64,000 bases of DNA from Taudactylus pleione (Eukaryota > Chordata > Amphibia > Anura > Myobatrachidae), in the NCBI GenBank assembly GCA_031769625.1, contig JAUIMM010000483.1:3803501-3867500 (forward strand), given 5' to 3'. Below the pieces are notes generated by a model, which made no database searches, had not been told where the DNA came from, and worked only from the letters and a program-made list of their open reading frames with translations. Of the stretch, positions 1 through 10,959 are shown in pieces. How positions within the stretch are numbered: the first letter of the stretch is position 1; each line of letters begins with the position of its first letter. A program made the translations under genes and the position numbers.

Positions 1-458
1 CACCATTGTATATTATGTCGGCTGTACACCCAGTTCCTTCCCCCCCTCTACCCACCATTTTATATTATGTAGGCTGTACACCCAGGGCCTTCCCCCCCTC
101 TACCCACCACTTGTATATTATGTAGGCTGTACGCCCAGGGCCTTCCCCCCCTCTACCCACCACTTGTATATTATGTAGGCTGTACGCCCAGGGCCTTCCC
201 CTCCTATACCCACCACTTGTATATTATGTAGGCTGTACGCCCAGGGCCTTCCCCTCCTATACCCATCACTTGTATATTATGTAGGCTGTACACGCAGGGC
301 CTTCCCCTCCTATACCCATCACTTGTATATTATGTAGGCTGTACACCCAGGGCCTCCCCCTTCTCTACCCACCATTGTATATTATGTCGGCTGTACACCC
401 AGGGCCTTCCCCCCCTCTACCCATCACTTGTATATTATGTAGGCTGTACACCCAGGGC
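1..458. repeat. 53-bp minisatellite array, left part
   Basis: About nine head-to-tail copies of a 53-bp unit with core TATTATGTAGGCTGTACACC followed by a C-rich stretch (CCAGGGCCTTCCCC). Copies differ by a few substitutions (ACACCC/ACGCCC, CTCCTATAC/CCCCTCTAC). The array resumes at 3446 after an inserted transposon, so both parts were once continuous. No coding sense; the left edge lies outside the window. Confidence 0.95.
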
Positions 459-1342
459 CAGGGGCAGATTGGGAAATAAAAGTGGCCCTGGAATTTTTTG
501 GGGAAGTGGCCTCACATGGGCGGCACCAAACCAAGTGTAGGCGGAACCAACACAAAAGTAGGCGGGATTAGTACATCACTATACCTGGAGACATCAATAG
601 GCAAGGCTAAAGAAACAAGTAATGCTGGGTGGAGATACACCCAAAAGAAGCTGAGAATTTCATGGCCAGACCGAACACAAAAAAGGCTAGAACGTATTGT
701 GCTGTACAACAAGTAGATAAAAAAAATTCAAACTGGGGTGACATTTATAGTCCCTTTTGCGCACACCTTAAAAAAATCTATAGTTTTTGCTGTGTACTAA
801 ATTAAAATACACCTTACCTATATGGTGGCTTCTTTGCAACAGGGAACCTTTGGACAAACTGATCCTCCCATGACTTTATTTACTATTCATGTAGGAGATC
901 ACATGGCCCAGGTGCATGTTTTTGTGGGAATGTAACCAATGTTATCACCATATAATAGATGTTTAACCAGACTTGTGCCCCCTGTATCACCTCCTGCTCC
1001 CTATGTCCCTTCTGCCCAGTCAATCCAGCCTCCATTCTTTCCAGGTGAGCCCTATGGCCAATCCCCACCTGGGTTCAGCACACAGAGGGTTGGGGGTGCA
1101 TCACGCAGAGAAATAGGGGTACAGCACACAGAAAATTGTGGTGCACTGCAGAGAGGGTGGGATGTGCAGCACACATATGGTTAGGGGTGCAATGCACAGA
1201 GTGTTGGGGAGCAGCGTACAGAGGGTTGGAGAAGCAGCACAGAGGATTGCTGCATAATTTATAAGATCACATAAATGTCAATATAATGACAGTGCTATCT
1301 GATGTTCAAGACATACAATACATCGGTACCATAGTGATTTAA

Positions 1343-1891
1343 GGGCCTGATTCAGACCCACTCGCGAGCGGCTGTCCGCTCGCAAGTGGGTCGATGTTAT
1401 GGACTGAGCATGCGCACGACGGAGGGAGCTCCGTCGTGCGCATGCGCCAGACGCGACGAGCGAAGGAAAGTCCTTCGCTCGTTGTGTCCGATCAAAGGGG
1501 GCGTGCTGTCAATGTTGATTGACAGCACGCCCCCTTTGGTGGGCGTGCCGGGGGCGTGCCTCCCTGACGGGGGCGTTCCCACGGGAACGCCTCCCACCAA
1601 AAGCCGGCCCACTGACATCACTAGTGATGTCAGTGGGAGTGATTTTGGCTCTGATAGAGCCAAAATCACTCCGGAGCTTGCGGTTGAAAACCTCAACCGC
1701 AGGCTCCGGCTCGCAATTTCGATGGTCGCGATGGTCTCGACCATCGCGGCCATCACAATGCACGCTCGTATAGCCTGTGGGTGGTGACCCACAGCTATAC
1801 GAGCGTCCAGGAGGACGCTCCATGAAAATGGAGCCCGGCCCTCATTCAGAGCGTGCGCTCTGCTCAGAGCGTACGGCTCTGAATGAGGGCC
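1343..1891. mobile_element. Harbinger-like MITE, GGCCTGATTCAGA family, GC-rich subfamily
   Basis: Ends are GGGCCTGATTCAGACCC and GGCTCTGAATGAGGGCC, flanked by TAA on both sides (1340-1342, 1892-1894). The 3-bp TAA duplication fits the PIF/Harbinger superfamily. The interior is a chain of short perfect palindromes, for example about 1504-1534 (GCGTGCTGTCAATG and its complement) and the CACTGACATCACTAGTGATG block near 1610. Palindromes make several frames open by chance; none resembles a protein. Confidence 0.8.
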
Positions 1892-1984
1892 TAAGTCTGG
1901 TAGGAAGATATAAACATTAGCACTTCTGAAAGAAAGTGCCCTCAATGTCAAGTGAGGTCAGAGGTCACCGTACAGAGCGTAAAT

Positions 1985-2370
1985 CATACTTGCCGACAAT
2001 CAGCTCCAGCCTTCCGGGTGGGAGCCGATTGTCGGCTAATAGCGGGGGGCGGGGGCGGCCATTGGGGGCGGAGCGGCCATTTTGGGTCACACTGGGGGCG
2101 GAGCCGCACGATCGCGTCATCGTGACTCCGCCCCCTCTTTACAATGCCGTGATTTCCCGGCATTGTGAAGCAGGGGGCGGGGCCACGATGACGCGATTCT
2201 GCGCGAATCGCGTCACCGGGCCCCCCGCTGCGGGGATTTCTGTTTTTTTTCAGGGGGGAGGTGGGGAGGGTGTGAGACAACCGGGAGGCTTGCCTGCCTT
2301 TCCGGGGGGCCGGGAGCGGCACCCGAACATCGGGAGGCTCCCGGCCAAATCGGGAGGGTAGGCAAGCCTG
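1985..2370. mobile_element. hAT MITE, CATACTTGCC family
   Basis: Begins CATACTTGCCGAC and ends GGTAGGCAAGCCTG, flanked by a perfect 8-bp duplication GCGTAAAT (1977-1984 and 2371-2378). The interior has an inverted pair around the GACGCGATTC/GAATCGCGTC block. Related copies with their own duplications occur at 6171-6531 and 38292-38673. No coding capacity. Confidence 0.88.
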
Positions 2371-2728
2371 GCGTAAATGCCAGAAAAATTGAGGAACTTA
2401 ACTCTGTCTGGGCAGAACTCTTCAGCCATTTGTCCATCAGCAGCTATCCCTTCTGTAACACACGTTGTGACCATTTCTAACCTGGGCTGATAGTCTGTGA
2501 GGAAGCAGTCTCACATTACACAGTCACAGACCCCTCTCTCTTATCACCCACCGCTGTATCACAGTGCATGCCTGTCTTTGCTGATGTCTGCAGTCACTGC
2601 CTCTGAGGTGTGCAGACATTACACACTCTGCTCTGCCCCTTTTCTATAACCACGGAACCCTGACTGACCTCCATTACAGCAGCTGCAGCCAGGGAGACTG
2701 AATGGGAGAAGAAAGGTGAGGAGCAGCA

Positions 2729-2993
2729 TACCTCCCAACATGACCCTCTCCAGGAGGGACACAATGCTCTGGTCCTGGACTTCCCTGGTAAGAGGCGGGG
2801 CTGCAGCGCAGTTCAAAATTCAAATGCCAACATCACTGGCTGGGACTCACTGGCAGTTGGTGTGACTCCCCTATTTGAATTTTGAATTGCGCTGCAGCCC
2901 CACCTCTGGGCCCTCCACCAATCATAAATTACCAGGGAAGTCCAGGACCAGAGCATTGTGTCCCTCCTGGAGAGGGTCATGTTGGGAGGTATG
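2729..2993. mobile_element. Palindromic MITE with 8-bp duplication
   Basis: Two arms of roughly 100 bp begin TACCTCCCAACATGACCC and end GGGTCATGTTGGGAGGTATG, separated by about 50 bp. GAGCAGCA flanks both sides (2721-2728, 2994-3001). RNA from this locus would fold into a long hairpin. The 8-bp duplication suggests hAT. Confidence 0.82.
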
Positions 2994-3445
2994 GAGCAGC
3001 AATGTGCGGGACTGATCAGTTCAGATCCGCATTGCCGTTTCACTTGCTTGCAGAGGATGCTTCCGGGCTGGGCTATAGTATGCTGCTCCACGTGTGCGCC
3101 TCTCACAGCAGCCTGGCAGACCCGTGGAGACATAGGAAAGCGGGGACTCGCCGCTGACAGCTGAGCACACATCAAGGAACCAGGGAAACCGACTAGCAAG
3201 CTAGGCTACTCCAGGGAGGCCGACTTGGATTGGCCATGTGTTACAGATATGGCAGGTGGTGACTGTGGCTGCGCCTTGAACAGCACTTGACTACGTGGGC
3301 GGAGCCACCCATTTCAGCCCAGGCTTCAACCTACTTTTATTTAATGTGAAAAATAAATAAATAATTAACTCGGACTACAGGCGGCCCTACAGGTGTCGGC
3401 CCACCGGGAAACCACCCGGTGAGATCAATGGCCAATCCGCCCATG

Positions 3446-5100
3446 CCCACGGTCTTCCCCTCCTATACCCACCACTTGTATATTATGTAGGCTGTACACC
3501 CAAGGCCTTCCCCTCCTATACCCACCACTTGTATATTATGTAGGCTGTACACCCAGGGCCTTCCCCTCCTATACCCACCACTTGTATATTATATAGGCTG
3601 TACACCCAGGGCCTGCCCCTCCTCTACCCACCACTTGTGTATTATGTAGGCTGTACACCCAGGGCCTTCCCCTCATATACCCACCACTTGTATATTATGT
3701 AGGCTGTACACCCCGGGCCTTCCCCTCCTATACCCACCACTTGTATATTATGTAGGCTGTACACCCAAGGCCTTCCCCTCCTTTATCCATCACTTGTATA
3801 TTATGTAGGCTGTACGCCCAGGGCCTTCCCTCCCTCTACCCATCACTTGTATATTATGTAGGCTGTACGCCCAGGGCCTTCCCCTCCTATACCCACCACT
3901 TGTATATTATGTAGGCTGTACACCCAGGGCCTTCCCCTCCTCTACCCACCACTTGTATATTATATAGGCTGTACACCCAGGGCCTTCCCCTCCTCTACCC
4001 ACCACTTGTATATTATATAGGCTGTACACCCAGGGCCTGCCCCTTCTCTACCCACCACTTGTATATTATGTAGGCTGTACACCCAGGGCCTTCCCCTCCT
4101 ATACCCACCACTTGTATATTAAGTAGGCTGTACACCCAGGGCCTTCCCCTCCTATACCCACCACTTGTATATTATGTAGGCTGTACACCCAGGGCCTTCC
4201 CCTTCTCTACCCACCACTTGTATATTATGTAGGCTGTACACCCAGGGCCTTCCCCTCCTCTACCCATCACTTGTATATTATGTAGGCTGTACGCCCAGGG
4301 CCTTCCCCTCCTATACCCAACACTTGTATATTATGTAGGCTGTACACCCAGGGCCTTCCCCTTCTCTCCCTACCACTTGTATATTATGTAGGCTGTACAC
4401 CCAGGGCCTTTCCCTCCTCTACCCACCACGTGTATATTATGTAGGCTGTACGCCCAGGACCTTCCCCTCCTCTACCCACCACTTGTATATTATGTAGGCT
4501 GTACACCCAGGGCCTTCCCTCCCTCTACCCATCACTAGTATATTATGTAGGCTGTACACCCAAGGCCTTCCCTCCCTCTACCCATCACTTGTATATTATG
4601 TAGGCTGTACGCCCAGGGCCTTCCCCTCCTATACCCATCACTTGTATATTATGTAGGCTGTACACCCAGGGCCTTCCCCTTCTCTCCCTACCACTTGTAT
4701 ATTATGTAGGCTGTACACCCAGGGCTTTCTACCCCTTTTACCCACCACTTGTATATTATGTAGGCTGTACACCCAGGGCCTTCCCCTCCTCTATCCACCA
4801 CTTGTATATTATGTAGGCTGTACGCCCAGGGCCTTCCCCTCCTATACCGACCACTTGTATATTATGTAGGCTGTACGCCCAGGGCCTTCCCCTCCTATAC
4901 CCACCACTTGTATATTATGTAGGCTGTACACCAAGGACCTTCCCCTCCTCTACCCACCACTTGTATATTATGTAGGCTGTACGCCCAGGGCCTTCCCCTC
5001 CTCTATTCACCACTTGTATATTATGTAGGCTGTACACCAAGGACCTTCCCCTCCTCTACCACCACTTGTATATTATGTAAGGTATACAATCAGGGCCTTC
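3446..5100. repeat. 53-bp minisatellite array, right part
   Basis: About 31 further copies of the 53-bp TATTATGTAGGCTGTACACC unit. Variants such as ATATAGGCTG and TACACCAAGGACC recur in neighbouring copies, implying local amplification. It ends near 5100 with a decayed copy (AAGGTATACAATCAGGGCC). Several copies share changes in blocks (for example CACTAG at 4534), useful for reading expansion order. Confidence 0.95.
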
Positions 5101-5392
5101 TCCTCCCACTACACATCACGTTACTTGCCACATGGAACGCCCACTTTACTTGGGAAACTTGCTGACTTTTCGGAGCATCCTGGAGTGCCAACTGAGATTT
5201 GGGAGTCTCCCCAGTGTTCATGTAGAGCAGTTAAGTATGGAGTGATATAGTGAAAGATGTAGGATGCCCAGCAGCACAGAGTATATCAGGAGATTAATGA
5301 TGTACTAGTGAGAACAGGGCAGCCTGTGACAGGCACATGATGTGAGGGGGGGAATGGTAGCAGCAGGATGAGTTATATAGAGGCCTATTTAT

Positions 5393-5905
5393 CATTAAAT
5401 TTTCGTGGCATATTCCCTCAAACCACCGGCAAATATTTAGTGTCACCCCGATGTATGAAGGAGGGTCCGTAGCAGATATGCGGTCCTTCCATTTCTGACA
5501 GCAGCCCCGCAAGTTGCTATGGGGGATGTGATGCTGTCAGATTCACCAAGAGCTTGGCTCCCGCAGCTAACGCCATCTATAGATGACATTGTGATGTTGT
5601 ACATATTTCTTAAACTTTAGCGGAGGAGTGTTCCACAATGGCCGCCGCAGATGTGTGGTCAGAAGGTCGCACTTGTGTGGTCAGAAGTTCGCACATGCGC
5701 CGGAGTCTCAGCACCGGAGTGAAGAGACAGCTGATGCCATCACTGCACTCTGAGCACATCACAGGGATGGGTTCCTTTTAGGTCCCTGCTTCTGCGTGTG
5801 CTATTTAAGACATCTGCACGGTATAACTGCATCCTGCAATGCGATATTTGGCACTAATATCTCTATCCAGAGCACATTGCAAATTTGATTATTGATAAAT
5901 GGGTC
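5393..5905. mobile_element. Probable MITE with TTTATCA ends
   Basis: Left end CCTATTTATCATTAAATTT and right end AAATTTGATTATTGATAAATGGG form a decayed inverted repeat, and the surrounding 140-bp repeat resumes afterwards. The interior contains GATGCCATCACTGCACTC and other non-coding sequence. Target duplication is unclear. Confidence 0.5.
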
Positions 5906-6170
5906 ACACAGTTGGAGGAGCAGGATTCCCCAGCAGCACAGAGTATATCAGGAGATGAGTGACATGTTAGTGAGGGCGGGGCTGCATGTGACAGGGGCAG
6001 TGACATGATGTGAGGAGGGGAATGGAGACAGCAGGAAGGTACAGACTGAGAGTTATATAGTGGAGGAGCAGGATTCCCCAGCATCACAGAGTATATCAGG
6101 AGATGAGTGATGTGTTAGTGAGGACAGGGCTGCATGTGACACGGGCAGTGATGTGAGGAGGGGAATGGAG

Positions 6171-6531
6171 CATACTTGCCGACATTTAACTTTACCTTCC
6201 CGGGAGAAGCCCGGGCAGGTGACGCAGATGGGAGGTGTCGGGGCTGAACGGGTCATGTCATTAAGCAATGCCCCTTCGGCGATAATTTGCCACAAAGGCA
6301 GAATATTTAAATAAGGGGTGGGGCCAAATTACACGATTCTATTAGAATCGCGTCATTAGCTCACGCCCCCTACTCGTGGACCCACCGATCTGTAAGAAAA
6401 TCCTCCCCAATCTGCCCACTTCACTAGGAAGTGGGCAGAATGCGGGAGAAGTGCTTATCTTTCTGGGAGTGAGGGGGGTTACCCGAAAAATCGGGAGACT
6501 CCCGCGACTTCCGAGAGGGTAGGCATGTATG
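6171..6531. mobile_element. hAT MITE, CATACTTGCC family
   Basis: Begins CATACTTGCCGACATTTAAC and ends GAGGGTAGGCATGTATG. The flanks GAATGGAG (6163-6170) and GAATGTAG (6532-6539) match at 7 of 8, a decayed target duplication. It is inserted in the 140-bp tandem repeat. A further partial relative (CATAGTTGCCGACTCCC) starts at 6733. Confidence 0.82.
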
Positions 6532-7228
6532 GAATGTAGGCAGCAGGAAGCCACAGACTGAGAGTTATATAGTGGGAGGAGAAGGATTCCCCAGCAGCAC
6601 AGAGTATATAAGGAGATAAGTGATGTGTTAGGAGGACAGGACAGCAGGTGACAGGGGTAGTGACATAATGTGGGTAGCAGAATGAAGGGAAACAGGAAGT
6701 CACAGAGTGAGGGTTAGATCATGGTAGTAGCAGCATAGTTGCCGACTCCCTCCGGGAGGAGCCAGCCAGGTCGGCACAGTGGAGAGCAGTGCATGGGTGG
6801 GGGGCATGGCACTACATAAGGGGATGTACGGGGGGCATGGCGTGGCATAGCAGGCAATGTGGGGGAGACATTTCTGTATTTTCAGAGTAAGGTGCCCTCT
6901 TAGCGGACTCCTCTGAAAATTAAACAATCTAATGAGAACTCGCCATAACCAGCTGCATGGGGAATGTGCTGTTCAGTGTAACCCAGAGCAATGGATTCCA
7001 AATCACTCCGTATAGGGGAGACAGTGCCTGGCTTTCTGCATAGCTACCGCAAATAGACCACAGGGAGCAATGGATGAAAAAATAGAACAATGGCTTGAAT
7101 TTAGTTAATTATGGGGATTACATGGACTTTGAAATGTCTTCGTGTTCATTCCGTTATAAGAATTTGATTACATATGTGAGTGTTTTATGGAGTGTTAAAT
7201 TATTTTGTGCCATTTACTTACCAAATTC

Positions 7229-7246
7229 CACCCCCCCCCCCCCCTC
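7229..7246. repeat. Poly-C tract
   Basis: A run of C residues within CATTTACTTACCAAATTCCA-poly(C)-TCTTCTACC. Simple low-complexity sequence, a likely assembly or sequencing weak spot. Confidence 0.9.
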
Positions 7247-7384
7247 TTCTACCTGCACCTCTGTACCACTGGCCTGGCGTACAGTACTTCCCCTCTGCCA
7301 GTCTATTATACGGTCACTGGTGATACACTCCAATTATATCATGGTGGTATTTGTGTACAGACACGTGCCAGGGTGAAGATGTGT

Positions 7385-7436
7385 CTATCTATATATCTAT
7401 ATATATATCTATATATATATATATATGTCTATATAT
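7385..7436. repeat. (TA)n / (CTATATA)n microsatellite
   Basis: Alternating ATCTATATATAT units directly before the TTAGGG-rich element at 7441. Confidence 0.9.
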
Positions 7437-7440
7437 GGGA

Positions 7441-7939
7441 TGTAGTCAGGAAGCCGACGGTCTAAATGCTAACTGCCGGCTTCCTGACTGTCAAATCCCG
7501 GCAAGGTACTAAACACAGGCGTCGAAAACTCGATGCCTGTAATTAGACCTACGCCGGAAGACCGACGCCCGGGATACTGAACGAAGGTAAGTGGGCACTG
7601 GGCGCGGACAGCCGCGGGGGGTGAGGATTAGGTTTTAGGGCACCCGGGGGAAATTAGGGTTAGGTACCACCCCTGGGACGGTTAGATTTAGGCTAGGGGA
7701 AGTTAGGGTTAGGCACTACCCCCGGGAGACTTAGGTTTAGGCAGCGGGGAAGGGTAGGTTTAGGCACTTAGAGGGGGGTTAGGGTTAGGCACTTGGTTGG
7801 GGGGGGTTAGGGATAGGCACACCTTAGGGAGGGTTAGAGTAGGGAGTAGGGTTAGCAGTACTTACCTTATTTAGCGTTCGGGATCTTCACCCCTGCCGGG
7901 CTTCCGCTGTCGGGATTTGAACCGCCGGCCATACCTACT

Positions 7940-7942
<3 letters not shown>
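7441..7942. mobile_element. DNA element with telomere-like TTAGGG-rich core
   Basis: Left end TGTAGTCAGGAAGCCGACGG and right end CCGCCGGCCATACCTACTACA form a decayed inverted repeat. The core (about 7630-7850) holds many TTAGGGTTAGGCAC units spaced by G-rich linkers. Related elements lie at 44348-44792 (same orientation) and 50134-50530 (reverse, CCTAACCCTAAC). The spacing is irregular, so this is not a true telomere array but a transposable family that imitates one. Superfamily not determined. Confidence 0.7.
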
Positions 7943-7945
<3 letters not shown>

Positions 7946-7970
<25 letters not shown>

Positions 7971-7972
7971 CT
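7946..7972. repeat. (TA)n microsatellite
   Basis: Simple TA run at the left flank of the long inverted-repeat element; a second TA run occurs at its right flank (9274-9302), suggesting insertion into, or growth from, TA sequence. Confidence 0.9.
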
Positions 7973-8000
7973 TCAAAATAGAACCTGCACTGCAATCCGA

Positions 8001-9276
8001 TACTGTAACAAATGAACAATGGCACTCCTGGACCTTATATGAAGAAGTAAAAGATTTAATGCATGCCTAAATGAGCTGACGTTTCAGGGCCATGTAAGAC
8101 CCTTTTATCAAGGCTGGCGTTGCAATAGTACAGTTGTGAAAGACAAAAAAAGAGAAACATGCTTGCTTCTTACCTTAAATAAGGAACTCCATGCTGCACG
8201 CTGTAGCAGGCCGGGGCAGGCAGGAGGAGGCGGTGCCGTGCGCGCGGCTAGTCTGGCCCCAACTGATGATGTCACACCATGGTATGTGGGTTGTCATGGA
8301 AACAGCCCACAGATCGGGTTAGCTGTCTCCCCGGCCCACTGACAGGCTGCAGAACAGGGGGAAATAGTGACACTTTAGAAACAATGCAGCAAGATGTGGA
8401 GAAACTTGTGAAACAAGACACATATATCTACAGTTGAGAGACGCTAATGCAGGGATGGGGAACCTCAGGCCCGGGGGCTGAATATGGTCCCCGGAACCAT
8501 TTGGTCTGGCCCTCTGAGCTTTTTCTGCTAGCTTCATCTGGCTATCAGGGTGCCTAGAATAGCACCCTGGAGCCAGAATCTATGCAGCAGTGCCGCCTGG
8601 AGCGTCCTTAGGACACTTCAGACGGTCACACCGCTGCCCTTACAGCTCCCCGGAGTATCCTCAGGATGCTCTGGGCATTGCAGTAATCACCGGCGATTGT
8701 GACACCCCCGGTGTGACGTCACACGGAGGAGGCGTGGCCTGCATCAGGCCCGCAAATAATGTTATATATATCAAAATGGCCCTCGGCAGAAAAAAGGTTC
8801 CCCACCCCTGCGCTAATGCATATAATAGGTAGATTCTAACTAGAGAGGAAACATTATGCACTACCGCAACAAGCATATGGATGATAAAGATAAGCAAATT
8901 TACGTGAATATTTAGAAGACCTAGAAATGGGCCACAATACTTTGAATCAATAATCCATAATCAAGTGGCTTGCTATGTAATAGCTAGTCCCTACAAAAAT
9001 ACATTAGGGGATAGTTTCTCATTTAGTCCAGCTGGATGGATGGTGCCCAACCTACTGTATGCATCCAAGCGGCTTCAAGCCGTAGGAGTTGTCCCCCTCT
9101 AAGGTAAGAAGCAAGCATGTTTCCCGTTTTTTATCTTTCACAACTGTACTATTGCAACGCCAGCCTTGAATAAAGGGTCTTACATGGCCCTGAAACATCC
9201 GCTCATTTAGACATGCATTAAATCTTTTACTTCTTCATATAAAGTCCGGGAGTGGCACTGTTCATTTGTTACAGTA
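8001..9276. mobile_element. Element with 177-bp terminal inverted repeats
   Basis: Left arm 8001-8177 starts TACTGTAACAAATGAACAAT; right arm 9100-9276 is its reverse complement with scattered mismatches, ending CATTTGTTACAGTA. Both arms include the CATGTAAGACCC/GGGTCTTACATG and GTTGCAATAGTACAGTTG segments. The interior carries a younger hAT MITE at 8450-8810. No transposase frame is visible. The ends abut TA microsatellites, so any target duplication cannot be resolved. Confidence 0.75.
8450..8810. mobile_element. hAT MITE, CAGGGATGGGGAACC family
   Basis: Inverted ends CAGGGATGGGGAACC and GGTTCCCCACCCCTG, flanked by a perfect 8-bp duplication CGCTAATG (8442-8449, 8811-8818). Subterminal sequence (CAGGCCC, TGGCCCTCTGAGC, AAAATGGCCCTCGG) is shared with the copy at 38135-38880. 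Nested inside the element at 8001-9276. Confidence 0.92.
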
Positions 9277-9302
9277 TATATATATATATATATATATATA
9301 TT
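9274..9302. repeat. (TA)n microsatellite
   Basis: TA dinucleotide run at the right flank of the 177-bp inverted-repeat element. Confidence 0.9.
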
Positions 9303-9427
9303 TAATTTGAGGTAGGAGACAAAATAATAATTAAACTCTCAGCTGGATGTGGCAGTCTAAATAAAAACTGGGTTGGCTGGTTACTCCATTGTGACGCATG
9401 TAGTTTCTACAGCCAACTAGGGTTCAT

Positions 9428-9603
9428 GGGTTCTATGTATAAGCCTTGTAGAGAGATACAGTGGACGGAGATAAAGGACCAACCAATCAGCTCCTAACTG
9501 TCACTTTTCAGGCTGTGTTTGAAAAATGACAGTTAGGAGCTGACTGGTTGATACTTTATCTCCATCCACTTTATCTGTCTCCAAGGCTTAGTGCATAGAC
9601 CCC
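9428..9603. mobile_element. Palindromic MITE, CCAATCAGCTCCTAACTG family
   Basis: Left GGGTTCTATGTATAAGCCTTG and right CAAGGCTTAGTGCATAGACCCC are inverted. Central arms carry CAATCAGCTCCTAACTGTCA and its complement around CAGGCTGTGTTTGAAAAATG. Related to 9698-9882 and 58714-58881. Confidence 0.75.
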
Positions 9604-9937
9604 TATGTATCAAGCAGTGAAAAGCAGGGAGAAGTGGACCAGTAGAGAAGTTGCCCATAGCGACCAATCAGTTCCTACCTATTATTTTATAGACTGTGGG
9701 GTCTATTTACTAAGCAGTGTTACGAGAAGTGAAAAGTGAAAAGGTGCCAGCCAATCAGCTCCTAACTGCCATCTCACAGGCTGTGTTTGAAAAATGACAG
9801 TTGTGAGCTGATTGGCTGGCACTTTATCACTTTACACTCTTCACTTTTCACTTCTCCTAACACTGCTTAGTAAATAGACCCCTGTAATTGATAAATGCTA
9901 CTTCACGCTTTCACTGCTTGCTACATAAACCCCTAGG
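9604..9937. mobile_element. Palindromic MITE interrupted by a related MITE
   Basis: Left part TATGTATCAAGCAGTGAAAAG and right part CTTTCACTGCTTGCTACATAAACCCC are inverted halves of a 'tatttatcaagcagtg' type element. Between them sits a complete relative at 9698-9882 with its own duplication, so one family member inserted into another. Confidence 0.7.
9698..9882. mobile_element. Palindromic MITE, GGGGTCTATTTACTAAGCAG ends
   Basis: Starts GGGGTCTATTTACTAAGCAG and ends with its complement CTGCTTAGTAAATAGACCCC, flanked by TGT on both sides (9695-9697, 9883-9885). The arms contain CCAGCCAATCAGCTCCTAAC. A 3-bp duplication fits a Harbinger-like origin; 58714-58881 (flanked by CAA) is a sister copy. 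Confidence 0.85.
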
Positions 9938-10208
9938 AAGTTTACCGTTCCTTCTGCGCCCTTTTTGATAGCCGCATTGGGCTTTGTGCCCCTTTTCCAC
10001 CATTTGACATTTTGGAAAGTTACCTGGAGCAGCATCGCCAGGCCATTACCCAAATTTTAAGGAGCCTGGGGCAATACAGTGTTCCACCCATAGCAACAGT
10101 GATTGCTGCAATTTGTGGTGTTGGGGAAACTACACCATCCCTCTGTAACTCCATTTCAGGAACTCCGGGAGAAGAGTAGCAAAAAGTAAAGTATGATTGA
10201 AAGTTACC

Positions 10209-10218
10209 ATAACCCAGT

Positions 10219-10276
<58 letters not shown>
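10209..10276. repeat. (CA)n(TA)n microsatellite
   Basis: ACACACACAC followed by about 45 bases of alternating AT. Confidence 0.95.
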
Positions 10277-10278
<2 letters not shown>

Positions 10279-10360
10279 CCTGAGTATGATTTTGCAAGTG
10301 AGTTTAAAGGTCTATAATAATTTTTTTATTTAACAGGATGATATTATTGTGGGAGACTAA

Positions 10361-10959
10361 GGCCCTCATTCAGAGCCGCTCGTTAGCGGCAGTACGCTCG
10401 TTCCGAGCGATGTTTGCACATCTGCGCATGCGTACGGTTTTTAGTACGCATGCGCGAACCAGTCAGTGCGGCCAAAAATCGTTTGTACGCTATATAGCGA
10501 GTGCCTGCTATTTTGAGTGACAGAATGAGGCGTATGTGGGTGGTAACAGGGGAAGGTGCTTGAAAATGGGGAGTGGAGATCCGAACGCAGGCGTGCTTAA
10601 AGGTCAAAACGGGCGTATTATGGGTGTGCATAATTAATACAGCAGCGTCATTGACCACGTCACTGGGTTATTTTATAGCCAGAACTGCTCGCAAATTTGT
10701 GGTAGCAAACACCAACCACAAGAATAGCGAGCAGTTCATACGCTGGTCGATGTACTCGATTAATCTAATAAATAGCGGACATGACGTATGGTGCGAGCGG
10801 CCAGGGGGCGTTTTTAACAAATAAACGAGTGTATGTTTTGCACGCTCGTTCAGACTTAGAGGTGTGAACAGACTGCAATTTGCGAACGGATCATTTGAAT
10901 AGCCACCCCTTGTTTTTGAACGAACGACCGCAAATAGCGAACGGCTCTGAATGAGGGCC
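10361..10959. mobile_element. Harbinger-like MITE, GGCCCTCATTCAGAGCCG, subfamily A
   Basis: Ends GGCCCTCATTCAGAGCCGCT and CGGCTCTGAATGAGGGCC with TAA on both sides (10358-10360, 10960-10962). The interior contains GCGCATGCGTACGG, GGTGGTAACAGGGGAAGGTG and GAATAGCGAGCAGTTCATACG, shared with 31316-31909 (reverse) and 52137-52725. Apparent open frames in these copies are equivalent segments of the repeat, not genes. Confidence 0.87.

Larger units (their letters stand above)
459..3445. mobile_element. hAT-type DNA element splitting the 53-bp array
   Basis: The left end reads CAGGGGCAGATTGG and the right end CCAATCCGCCCATG, an inverted repeat matching at 12 of 14 positions. It is flanked by CCCAGGGC and CCCACGGT (6 of 8), which fits a decayed 8-bp target duplication within the array unit. 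The 53-bp phase resumes correctly to the right. No transposase frame is visible, so it is non-autonomous, or its coding part was lost. Three younger elements sit inside (1343-1891, 1985-2370, 2729-2993). hAT assignment rests on the CAGGG end and 8-bp duplication. Confidence 0.75.
5260..6720. repeat. Degenerate tandem repeat of about 140 bp, interrupted
   Basis: Four incomplete copies of a unit containing CCCCAGCAGCACAGAGTATA, GAGATGAGTGATGTGTTAGTG and TGATGTGAGGAGGGGAATGG, ending with ACTGAGAGTTATATAG. They start near 5262, 5925, 6060 and 6570. Two mobile elements separate them (about 5393-5905 and 6171-6531). The copies differ by indels, so this is older than the 53-bp array. Confidence 0.75.

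Noticed and set aside
1386..1951. Overlapping 133- and 184-codon frames on both strands
   Set aside because: They lie in the palindromic interior of a MITE; the two strands give related peptides because of symmetry.
7630..7850. True interstitial telomere block
   Set aside because: TTAGGG units are irregular and separated by linkers, and the same arrangement recurs in dispersed elements at 44348 and 50134.
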